From assembly GCF_024704385.1 (NCBI RefSeq), contig NZ_JAJDFX010000002.1, positions 2,852,001-2,916,000 of the forward strand: a stretch of 64,000 nucleotides of DNA, in the 5' to 3' direction. Source of the DNA: Cellulomonas sp. P24 (GTDB taxonomy: Bacteria > Actinomycetota > Actinomycetes > Actinomycetales > Cellulomonadaceae). The translations under genes and the position numbers were made by a program. Below the pieces are notes generated by a model. The model was not told the origin of the DNA. It did no database searches and worked only from the letters and a program-made list of their open reading frames with translations. Of this stretch, positions 54,728-62,150 are shown piece by piece (position 1 is the stretch's first letter; the number at the start of each line of letters is the position of its first letter).

Positions 54728-56368
54728 GTGCCCACGACCCGTCCGGTCCGTCCGACCATGCCGTTCCGAGTGCCGCGGGTGCGCGCTCGATGGTTCTGGG
54801 ACCGCCCGGTCGGGCTCAAGATCGCGGCCGTGCTGGTCGTTCTCGGCGGGGTGTTCGGCCTGGTGGGTGGTGCCGGCGCGATCGCGTTGTACCGAGCCGG
54901 CACGCACCTGCAGTCGATGTCGGACCTCACCAGCGGGCTTCAGTCGGACATGGCGTCCCTGGAGACGGAGCAGGTGACCAGTCACCTGCTCGTGCAGCGG
55001 GCGGCGGCGGCGACCGACTCGTCCGCGCGCGACCAGCTCCTCACCCTGCAGTCGTCGAACGACGCCGAGGTGACCCGCCTGATCGGCGTCGTCTCCGGCT
55101 ACCCGGAGATGGACAACCCGCGGTGGCACGACTTCGTCACCCGGTGGAAGAGCTGGGTCGCCTTCCGGGACTCGACGCTCGCGCCCCTGATCAGCGCAGG
55201 TGACGTGCCCGGCGTCACCGCGGCGATGAGCGCGTCGACCGCGGCCGACCCTGATGCGGCGGCTCGCCCGTTGAGCCTCGCCACGGGTCAGGTCGATGCG
55301 GACATCTCCGCGATCCGGGAGTCCGGCATCACCGAGGTGAACCGGGTCATCGTCGTGCTCGCGATCGGGTTCGTCGTCGGTGCCGCGATCGCGGTGACCC
55401 TGGCCGTGCTCGTGACCCGGCGGATCACGGCCAGCATCCGCACGGTCCAGGTCTCGCTCGACGCAATGGCGACCGGTGACCTCACCGTCGGTGCGGTGGT
55501 GCGCCAGCGTGACGAGGTGGGGCGGATGGCGTCGGCGTTGGGGCGTGCGCAGGTGTCGTTGCGGGGTGTGGTGTCGGGGGTGGTGGAGACGGCGGGGACG
55601 GTGGCGTCGGCGGCGGAGGAGTTGTCGGTGAGTTCGTCTCAGGTGTCGGCGGGGTCGGTGGAGACGAGTGTGCAGGCGGGGGTGGTGGCGGCTGCGGCGG
55701 AGCAGGTGAGTAGGAATGTGCAGGCGGTGGCGGCGGGGGCGGAGCAGATGGGGGCCTCGATCCGGGAGATTGCGCAGAATGCGAATGAGGCGGCGCGGGT
55801 GGCGGGTCAGGCCACGGGGGTGGCGGCTGCGACCAATGAGACGGTGGTGAAGCTGGGGGTGAGTTCGCAGGAGATCGGCAACGTGGTCAAGGTGATCACG
55901 AGCATTGCGGAGCAGACGAATCTGTTGGCGCTCAATGCGACGATCGAGGCGGCTCGTGCGGGTGAGGCGGGTAAGGGGTTTGCGGTGGTGGCTGGTGAGG
56001 TCAAGGAGTTGGCGCAGGAGACGGCGCGGGCCACGGAGGACATTGCGCGGCGGGTGGCGGCGATCCAGTCTGATACGGCCGGTGCGGTGCGGGCGATCGG
56101 GGAGATCAGTTCGATCATCGCGAGCATCAATGACTTCCAGCTGACGATCGCGAGCGCGGTGGAGGAGCAGACGGCCACGACGAACGAGATGAGTCGTGGG
56201 GTTGCGGAGGCGGCGGCGGGGTCGGGGGAGATCGCGGTGAACATCACCGGGGTGGCCTCGGCTGCCGATTCCAGTGCGCAGGTGCTGGGGCAGATGGGTG
56301 ACGCGGTGACCGAGCTGGCCCGGTTGTCCACCGACCTACGCACCCGCATGAGTGCCTTCACCTACTGA
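54728..56368 (+). CDS. Methyl-accepting chemotaxis protein 3
   Basis: A 546-residue chemoreceptor. The start is GTG 54728 ([17 protein letters not shown]) behind GAAGGAG; longer in-frame starts lack a ribosome site. The first membrane helix is [20 protein letters not shown] and the second is [20 protein letters not shown], around a sensor of about 150 residues containing [24 protein letters not shown] ([20 protein letters not shown]) and the shared signalling module follow. One residue differs in the module (EELSVSSSQ instead of EELSASSSQ). It ends SAFTY. Confidence 0.95.
   Translation: MPTTRPVRPTMPFRVPRVRARWFWDRPVGLKIAAVLVVLGGVFGLVGGAGAIALYRAGTHLQSMSDLTSGLQSDMASLETEQVTSHLLVQRAAAATDSSARDQLLTLQSSNDAEVTRLIGVVSGYPEMDNPRWHDFVTRWKSWVAFRDSTLAPLISAGDVPGVTAAMSASTAADPDAAARPLSLATGQVDADISAIRESGITEVNRVIVVLAIGFVVGAAIAVTLAVLVTRRITASIRTVQVSLDAMATGDLTVGAVVRQRDEVGRMASALGRAQVSLRGVVSGVVETAGTVASAAEELSVSSSQVSAGSVETSVQAGVVAAAAEQVSRNVQAVAAGAEQMGASIREIAQNANEAARVAGQATGVAAATNETVVKLGVSSQEIGNVVKVITSIAEQTNLLALNATIEAARAGEAGKGFAVVAGEVKELAQETARATEDIARRVAAIQSDTAGAVRAIGEISSIIASINDFQLTIASAVEEQTATTNEMSRGVAEAAAGSGEIAVNITGVASAADSSAQVLGQMGDAVTELARLSTDLRTRMSAFTY
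55508..56368 (+). repeat. Receptor signalling module, copy 3
   Basis: 861 bases nearly identical to 51623-52483 and ending at the stop codon. Third-position choices, including the unusual AAT and TTG codons, are shared with the other copies. Confidence 0.93.
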
Positions 56369-56370
56369 GG

Positions 56371-56386
56371 TGTGATCTGCATCACA
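56371..56386. promoter_or_regulatory. Perfect CRP/GlxR-type palindrome
   Basis: TGTGA, six bases (TCTGCA), TCACA: a perfect match to the CRP half-site spacing also used by actinobacterial GlxR/Crp regulators. It begins three bases after the receptor 3 stop and ends 15 bases before the -35 element of the receptor 4 promoter. The site centre lies about 56 bases upstream of the predicted transcript start. Confidence 0.6.
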
Positions 56387-56401
56387 TGACATGGACAACC
56401 G

Positions 56402-56428
56402 TCCAAAAGGTCTGTGCGCGGCCGATGA
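56402..56428 (+). promoter_or_regulatory. Sigma-28-type promoter of receptor 4 gene
   Basis: TCCA (56402-56405), exactly 15 bases, then GCCGATGA (56421-56428). The predicted start is near 56435, about 34 bases before ATG 56469. Confidence 0.6.
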
Positions 56429-56468
56429 GAGGGGTGAGAATTCCCCCTTCTCTCATACGGAGCCTGGC

Positions 56469-58097
56469 ATGTCGACCACCGTTTCCCCCGTCCCGTCCCG
56501 CAGGTACTCGCTGATCGGGCGGCTCTCCGTCCGTGCCAAGGTCATGGCGCTCACCGGGTTCTTCGCCCTCGTGGCGATCGGCCTGGGCGCGACCGCCGTG
56601 AGCCAGATGAACGTCCTCAAGTCCGACTCCGACGCCATCGCCTCGGCACAGACGACGGTGGGCAAGGCGCTCGCCACGCTCAAGGACGCCCTGTGGACGG
56701 TTCGTGTCGACATCTACGTCGTCGACGCCGTCGGACCGGCGGACAAGCAGAAGCAGCTCGACGCCCTGAATGCCGCCTACGCGAGCCTGGACACCGCCTC
56801 AGCGGCATTCGCCCAGGCCTACACCTCCGCGGTCGGTCCGTTGCCGGCGGAGTGGACCACGTTCACGTCCTCCTGGACGGTCTACAAGACCGCGGTGGAC
56901 AGCGAGCTCGTTCCGGCAGCGATGGCGAACGACCACGAGTCGTTCGCAACGATCCGCAACGGCGGCGTCGCGGACAAGGGCGTCGCCCTGGTGGGCAACC
57001 TGACGGCGGTCGACCAGACGGTCGCCGACGCGATGGCGGCGATCGCGACCAAGGCGGACAAGGCCGCTACGACGGCCACCGTGCTGACCGTCGTGATCCT
57101 GGTCCTCGGCGTCGCCCTGGCCTCTCTCCTGGGACTGGTGATCGCGAACGGCATCCGGCGCTCGGTGGTGTCGGTGAAGCGGTCGGTGGAGGGGTTGGCG
57201 CGGGGTGATCTGACGGTGCGTCCGGTGGTGTTCTCGGGTGATGAGCTGGGGCAGATGGCTCAGGCGTTGGTGGTGGCGCAGGATGCGTTGCGGGGTGTGG
57301 TGTCGGGGGTGGTGGAGACGGCGGGGACGGTGGCGTCGGCGGCGGAGGAGTTGTCGGCGAGTTCGTCTCAGGTGTCGGCGGGGTCGGTGGAGACCAGTGT
57401 GCAGGCGGGGGTGGTGGCGGCTGCTGCGGAGCAGGTGAGTAGGAATGTGCAGGCGGTGGCGGCGGGGGCGGAGCAGATGGGGGCCTCGATCCGGGAGATT
57501 GCGCAGAATGCGAATGAGGCGGCGCGGGTGGCGGGTCAGGCCACGGGGGTGGCGGCTGCGACCAATGAGACGGTGGTGAAGTTGGGGGTGAGTTCGCAGG
57601 AGATCGGGAACGTGGTGAAGGTGATCACGAGCATTGCGGAGCAGACGAATCTGTTGGCGCTGAATGCGACGATCGAGGCGGCTCGTGCGGGTGAGGCGGG
57701 TAAGGGGTTTGCGGTGGTGGCTGGTGAGGTCAAGGAGTTGGCGCAGGAGACGGCGCGGGCCACGGAGGACATTGCGCGGCGGGTGGCGGCGATCCAGTCC
57801 GATACGGCCGGTGCGGTGCGGGCGATCGGGGAGATCAGTTCGATCATCGCGAGCATCAATGACTTCCAGCTGACGATCGCGAGCGCGGTGGAGGAGCAGA
57901 CGGCCACGACGAACGAGATGAGTCGTGGGGTGGCGGAGGCGGCGGCGGGGTCGGGGGAGATCGCGGTGAACATCACCGGGGTGGCCTCGGCTGCCGATTC
58001 CAGTGCGCAGGTGCTGGGGCAGATGGGTGACGCGGTGACCGAGCTGGCCCGGTTGTCCACCGACCTACGCACCCGCATGGCCACCTTCACCTACTGA
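56469..58097 (+). CDS. Methyl-accepting chemotaxis protein 4
   Basis: A 542-residue chemoreceptor. I chose ATG 56469 ([20 protein letters not shown]) because it lies about 34 bases after the predicted sigma-28 transcript start; the ATG at 56391 is upstream of that promoter. The membrane helices are [20 protein letters not shown] and [24 protein letters not shown] ([20 protein letters not shown]) and the shared signalling module follow, ending MATFTY. Its HAMP already shows the atypical G-ending codons of the module. It is the only receptor gene with its own sigma-28-like promoter and a CRP-type site. Confidence 0.95.
   Translation: MSTTVSPVPSRRYSLIGRLSVRAKVMALTGFFALVAIGLGATAVSQMNVLKSDSDAIASAQTTVGKALATLKDALWTVRVDIYVVDAVGPADKQKQLDALNAAYASLDTASAAFAQAYTSAVGPLPAEWTTFTSSWTVYKTAVDSELVPAAMANDHESFATIRNGGVADKGVALVGNLTAVDQTVADAMAAIATKADKAATTATVLTVVILVLGVALASLLGLVIANGIRRSVVSVKRSVEGLARGDLTVRPVVFSGDELGQMAQALVVAQDALRGVVSGVVETAGTVASAAEELSASSSQVSAGSVETSVQAGVVAAAAEQVSRNVQAVAAGAEQMGASIREIAQNANEAARVAGQATGVAAATNETVVKLGVSSQEIGNVVKVITSIAEQTNLLALNATIEAARAGEAGKGFAVVAGEVKELAQETARATEDIARRVAAIQSDTAGAVRAIGEISSIIASINDFQLTIASAVEEQTATTNEMSRGVAEAAAGSGEIAVNITGVASAADSSAQVLGQMGDAVTELARLSTDLRTRMATFTY
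57286..58097 (+). repeat. Receptor signalling module, copy 4
   Basis: 812 bases nearly identical to 51672-52483. The last codons differ slightly (ATFTY instead of SAFTY). Confidence 0.92.
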
Positions 58098-58191
58098 CCC
58101 CCACCCCACCGACCCCGCACCCCGCACGCGCCACCCCACGGCCACGACGCACCATGACCTGCACCCTCGCCATCCCGAGCCGGGCGACGGC

Positions 58192-58218
58192 TCACATGCC
58201 GCCGTCACGCGTCGATGA
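58192..58218 (+). promoter_or_regulatory. Sigma-28-type promoter of cheB operon
   Basis: TCAC (58192-58195), exactly 15 bases, then GTCGATGA (58211-58218), the same -10 as at flgN. The predicted start is near 58225, 58 bases before GTG 58283. The rest of the 185-base gap shows only the C-rich tail of receptor 4. Confidence 0.6.
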
Positions 58219-58282
58219 GAGCGAAGAGACCCGGCCGCGTCGCCACCTCGGACACGCAGCACCGACACACCCTGGAGGACGA

Positions 58283-59456
58283 GTGGCACGGATCAGAGTG
58301 CTCGTGGTCGACGACTCCGTCGTCGTCCGTCGGCTCGTCACCGACGCGCTCTCCGGTGCACCGGACGTCGAGGTGGTCGGCTCCGCCGCGAACGGGCGCA
58401 TCGCCCTCACCAAGGTGGACCAGCTCGCGCCCGACGTGATCACGATGGACATCGAGATGCCGGAGATGGACGGCGTCGAGGCCGTCCGCGCGCTGCGGGC
58501 GGCAGGTCGCCGGCTCCCGATCATCATGTTCTCGACGTTGACCGAGCGTGGTGCCGTCGCGACGCTCGACGCCCTCGGCGCGGGGGGCGAGCGACTACGT
58601 CACCAAGCCGGCCAACGTCGGCAGCGTCCAGGAGTCGCTTGCACGGGTCGCCGACCAGCTGCTGCCGAAGATCCGCGCCCTCGTGCCGGTCCCCGGCCTG
58701 ACCGTGACCGCGGGGCGCGCCCGCCCGAGCCTGGGTGCGTCCGCACCGCGTCCCGCGCCCGCGGCGAGCACACCGGTCAGCACCCGCGAGGAGCCTTCTG
58801 CGCGGGTCGTACGCGCCGTCGTGATCGGCTCCTCGACCGGCGGACCGGAGGCGCTCTCCCGGGTGCTGACCGGGTTGGCGGCGCCGCTCCCCGTCCCGGT
58901 GCTCGTCGTCCAGCACATGCCGCCGCTGTTCACCCGCCAGCTCGCCGCCCGGCTCGACCGCCAAGGGCCGTCGACCGTCGTCGAGGTCGTCGGAGGCGAG
59001 GAGCTCGTCGCCGGGACGGTCTACATCGCCCCGGGTGACTTCCACCTCGAGGTCCGTCGCTCGGCGCGTGGCGCGAGCACGGTCCTCACCCAGTCGCCGC
59101 CGGTGAACTTCTGCCGACCGTCCGTCGACGTCATGTTCCGCTCGGCGGAGCGCGCGTTCGGCGGTGACCTGCTCGCGGTCGTCCTGACGGGGATGGGGTC
59201 GGACGGCCGAGCCGGCTGCGGCGACATCGTGGAGGCCGGTGGGACGGTCGTCGTCCAGGACGAGGCGACGAGCGTCGTGTGGGGCATGCCCGGTGCGGTC
59301 GCAACCGCAGGGCTCGCGCACCGGGTGCTCCCGCTCGACCGGGTGGCGACCACCATCACCGACATCGTCCGCGCGAGCTCGCCATCGGCGGGGGCGCGGG
59401 CGGCAGCAGCCGCAGCAGGCCGACCGATCTCGACAGGAGGCCCGCGATGGCCCTGA
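58283..59456 (+). CDS. cheB: Chemotaxis methylesterase CheB, one apparent frameshift
   Basis: A glutamate methylesterase/deamidase of about 390 residues, starting at GTG 58283 behind GGAGG. The receiver domain has the acidic pair ([11 protein letters not shown]) and the phosphoacceptor Asp in [11 protein letters not shown]. The frame changes in the six-base G run 58582-58587; removing one G restores [17 protein letters not shown], including the conserved Lys. The catalytic domain has Ser in [10 protein letters not shown], His in [10 protein letters not shown] and Asp in [10 protein letters not shown] regard the gene as intact in the organism. It overlaps cheR by ten bases. Confidence 0.93.
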
Positions 59457-60274
59457 CCTCGGAGACGTTCACGTACGTGGCGACCCTCGTCCGGCAACGC
59501 AGCGCGATCATGCTCGAGCCGGGCAAGGAGTACCTCGTCGAGAGCCGACTTCTCCCGCTCGCGCGCGAGGCCGGTGTCGCCGGTGTCGACGACTACGTGC
59601 GATCGGTGCGGCGCACCTCTCGGCCGCAGGACCTCGAGCTCATGGTGGAGGCCCTGACGACCAACGAGACCTCGTGGTTCCGCGACTCGGCACCGTTCAC
59701 GGCGCTGACGGCGGACATCGTCCCGGAGCTCATCGCCTCGCGCGGTGCCCTGCTCCGGCTGCGGGTGTGGAGCGCGGCCTGCTCGACGGGCCAGGAGCCC
59801 TACAGCATCGCGATGACGCTCGCCGAGGACGTCCGTTGCCGCGGGACGCAGCTCGAGATCGTGGCGACGGACCTCTCCGACCAGGTGCTCGGCCGGGCCA
59901 AGGAGGGGCTCTACAGCCAGCTCGAGGTCAACCGTGGGCTGCCCGCCCCGATGCTCGTGCGGCACTTCGCGCGAGAGGGCGCCGGCTGGCGCGTGAGCCG
60001 TGAGCTGCGCGCGAAGATCTCGTTCCAGCGGCACAACCTCCTGCACCCGCCACCGGCCGGACCGAGGTTCGACCTCGTGTTCCTGCGGAACGTCCTCATC
60101 TACTTCGACCAGCCGACGAAGCAGGCGATCCTGCGTCGCGTCCAGCAGAGCATGGCCCCGGACGGGTTCCTCGTCCTGGGTGCGGCTGAGACGACCGTCG
60201 GTCTCGACGACACCTGGGAGCGGGTCGCGATCAGCCGCGGCTCGGTCTACCGACCACGGCAAGGAGCGCGCTGA
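59447..60274 (+). CDS. cheR: Chemotaxis methyltransferase CheR
   Basis: A 275-residue SAM-dependent receptor methyltransferase. The start is ATG 59447 behind ACAGGAGG. The N-terminal helical domain (TFTYVATLVRQRSAIMLEPG, KEYLVESRLLPLAREAG, TTNETSWFRD) and the SAM-binding motif LRVWSAACSTGQEPYSIAMT are typical. FDLVFLRNVLIYFDQPTKQA marks the active site region. No beta-subdomain tether target (C-terminal pentapeptide) is present on the four receptors here. cheY starts at its stop. Confidence 0.96.
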   Translation: MALTSETFTYVATLVRQRSAIMLEPGKEYLVESRLLPLAREAGVAGVDDYVRSVRRTSRPQDLELMVEALTTNETSWFRDSAPFTALTADIVPELIASRGALLRLRVWSAACSTGQEPYSIAMTLAEDVRCRGTQLEIVATDLSDQVLGRAKEGLYSQLEVNRGLPAPMLVRHFAREGAGWRVSRELRAKISFQRHNLLHPPPAGPRFDLVFLRNVLIYFDQPTKQAILRRVQQSMAPDGFLVLGAAETTVGLDDTWERVAISRGSVYRPRQGAR

Positions 60275-60657
60275 TGAGGGCACTGGTGATCGACGACTCC
60301 CGGGCGATGCGACGCATCGTCGGCGGGATCCTGCGTGGCTTCGGCTACGAGACCATCGATGCGGGCAACGGGCAGGAGGCGCTCGACGCGCTCGACGAGC
60401 ACGGCCCCGTCGACCTCGCGTGCATCGACTGGAACATGCCCGTCATGGACGGGCTCACCTTCGTCAACCGGGTCCGCGAGCAGCCGGATCTTCGGGGGAT
60501 CACGCTGATGATGGTGACCACCGAGAGCGAGCACGGGCACATCGTGCGCGCCCTCGCGGCGGGGGCCCACGAGTACGTGATCAAGCCGTTCACCGCGGAC
60601 GCCATCCGCGACAAGCTCGACCTGCTGGGACTGCTGCCGATGGAGGAGACGGTATGA
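60274..60657 (+). CDS. cheY: Chemotaxis response regulator CheY
   Basis: A 127-residue single-domain response regulator. The acidic pair is in ALVIDDSRAMRRIVGG, the phosphoacceptor Asp in CIDWNMPVMDG, the switch Thr in MVTTESE and the Lys in YVIKPFTADA. It follows cheR directly and is followed, in an overlapping start, by the cheX-like phosphatase gene. It is the best candidate for the motor-binding CheY. Confidence 0.93.
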   Translation: MRALVIDDSRAMRRIVGGILRGFGYETIDAGNGQEALDALDEHGPVDLACIDWNMPVMDGLTFVNRVREQPDLRGITLMMVTTESEHGHIVRALAAGAHEYVIKPFTADAIRDKLDLLGLLPMEETV

Positions 60658-61106
60658 CTGCGACCCTGCTGACCTCGGACCTCGTGTTCTCGGTCGCCGA
60701 GGAGGTGTTCGCCGCGCTCGTCGACGGCGAGGAGGGCAAGCTCTCGCCGTGGATCGGCGACCCGGTGCCGTTCTCCGAGCCGGTCGTCGCGTGGGTCGAC
60801 CTGACAGGGGAGTGGTCCGGCCGCGCGGTGCTGCTGACGGAGCGCTCGACCGCGGACGACCTCGCGCGTGCGCTGCTCTGCCTGGACCCGTCGGAGGTCC
60901 TCGGCGACGAGGACCTCGTCGATGCGTTCGGCGAGATCGCGAACGTCGTCGGCGGCAACATCAAGTCGATCGTCGCGACGAACGGGGACCTCGGGCTCCC
61001 GCACGTCACGCTGACGATCCCCGACCCGTCCGGGACGGTCGTCGAGGAGCTCCTGCTCTCGTGGCGAGGGCGGCTGATGATCGTGCGCGTCTTGCACCTG
61101 CCCTGA
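60654..61106 (+). CDS. cheX: CheX-like CheY phosphatase
   Basis: A 150-residue protein with the CheX/CheC/FliY phosphatase core D-x3-E-x2-N in VDAFGEIANVVGGNIKSIV. The flanking pattern (a conserved GN after the motif, then PHVTLTIPDPSG) fits CheX rather than CheC. It should dephosphorylate CheY-P and take the place of CheZ, which is absent. The ATG overlaps the cheY stop, supporting a functional pair. Confidence 0.85.
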   Translation: MTATLLTSDLVFSVAEEVFAALVDGEEGKLSPWIGDPVPFSEPVVAWVDLTGEWSGRAVLLTERSTADDLARALLCLDPSEVLGDEDLVDAFGEIANVVGGNIKSIVATNGDLGLPHVTLTIPDPSGTVVEELLLSWRGRLMIVRVLHLP

Positions 61107-61192
61107 GGACGGGACCCCGGAGAACCGGGCTCCCCGAAGAACCTGGTCGCACCGCGACCTGCCAGCTGGAACATGATGAAGGAGGTGCCGCG

Positions 61193-61555
61193 ATGAGAGT
61201 ACTGATCGCGGATGACAGCAGGGTGATGAGGCAGATCGTCATCCGCACCCTGCGCCAGGCCGGCTACGACTGGTGGGAGATCACCGAGGCGGCCGACGGT
61301 GCTGCCGCTCTCGGCGTCGTCCGGACGGACCCGCCGGACCTCGTGCTCTCGGACTGGAACATGCCGGAGATGACGGGGATCGAGCTGCTACGGGCGATCA
61401 ACTCGGAGGGGCACGACGTGCCGCTCGGGTTCGTCACGTCCGAGGGGTCGCCGGAGATGCGGGCGCTGGCCGACAACGAGGGGGCGCTCTTCCTGATCTC
61501 CAAGCCGTTCACCGCGGAGTCGTTCCGCGACGCGATCGAGCCGGTGCTCGCATGA
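61193..61555 (+). CDS. Second CheY-like response regulator
   Basis: A 120-residue receiver-only regulator starting at ATG 61193 behind AAGGAGG. It has the acidic pair (LIADDSRVMRQIVIRTL), the phosphoacceptor Asp in LSDWNMPEMTG, the switch residue in FVTSEGS and the Lys in LISKPFTAES. It differs clearly from the first CheY (for example the DWWEITEAADG insert) and is separated from cheX by 86 bases. Its start-stop overlap with the next gene suggests the two work together. It could act as a phosphate sink or control a second output. Confidence 0.9.
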   Translation: MRVLIADDSRVMRQIVIRTLRQAGYDWWEITEAADGAAALGVVRTDPPDLVLSDWNMPEMTGIELLRAINSEGHDVPLGFVTSEGSPEMRALADNEGALFLISKPFTAESFRDAIEPVLA

Positions 61556-62037
61556 TCCAGTCCCCGCTCCCCGCCGCGATGGAGGTCCGCGAGCTCCTCG
61601 AGGGCATGCTCGGACGTGACGTGGACATCGAGACCGGTGCCGACGCCGTCGACCCGACGAAGTTCCCGGGTGCCGTCACAGGCGTGTACGTCGACGACCA
61701 GCTCCGCCTCAGCGCGCTCGTGGTGGTCGACGAACCGCTCGCAGCGTGCCTGGGGGCGGCGATCGCCCTCGTGCCGGCGCAGACGGCGCAGACGGCCATC
61801 GACGACGGGTTCCTCCCGCCGGCCCTGTTCGACAACGCCGCCGAGATCCTCAACGTGATGGCGTCGTTGTTCAACGCCGAGGGTGCCCCGCACCTGCGGC
61901 TCTACGCGACCTACGCACCGGGTGAGACCCTGCCGGCCGACGTCGCCAAGTGGGTGCCCGCCTACGTCAGGCGCGACAACCTGGCGGCCACGGTCAAGGG
62001 CTACGGGCGCGGGCTCATCTCGGTCCTCGTGATCTGA
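61552..62037 (+). CDS. CheC/CheX-like protein of unrecognised subfamily
   Basis: A 161-residue protein starting in an ATGA overlap with the second CheY-like gene. I do not recognise the family from its overall sequence. It contains DNAAEILNVMASLFNAEG, which has the D-x3-E-x2-N core of CheC/CheX/FliY phosphatases, followed 22 residues after the Asn by a Pro (in TYAPGE), the spacing described for CheC-type motifs. The second half-motif of CheC is not evident. The C-terminus is basic then hydrophobic (YVRRDNLAATVKGYGRG). The position after a receiver gene mirrors the cheY-cheX pair, so a cognate phosphatase is the most likely role (inference). Confidence 0.7.
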   Translation: MIQSPLPAAMEVRELLEGMLGRDVDIETGADAVDPTKFPGAVTGVYVDDQLRLSALVVVDEPLAACLGAAIALVPAQTAQTAIDDGFLPPALFDNAAEILNVMASLFNAEGAPHLRLYATYAPGETLPADVAKWVPAYVRRDNLAATVKGYGRGLISVLVI

Positions 62038-62075
62038 CGCGCCGGATCGACGGGACTGCTCGTCGATCCGGCGCG
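62038..62075 (+). terminator. Terminator of the chemotaxis operon
   Basis: A perfect 15-bp inverted repeat (62038-62052 and 62061-62075) with an 8-base loop, starting at the first base after the stop codon of the last chemotaxis gene. Confidence 0.8.
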
Positions 62076-62150
62076 GCTGCCGGTGCGCGGCGCCGTCTCA
62101 GGGGCCTGGACGCGGTGATCCTCCTGTGAAGGTTCTGCCAGTATTTGCGC

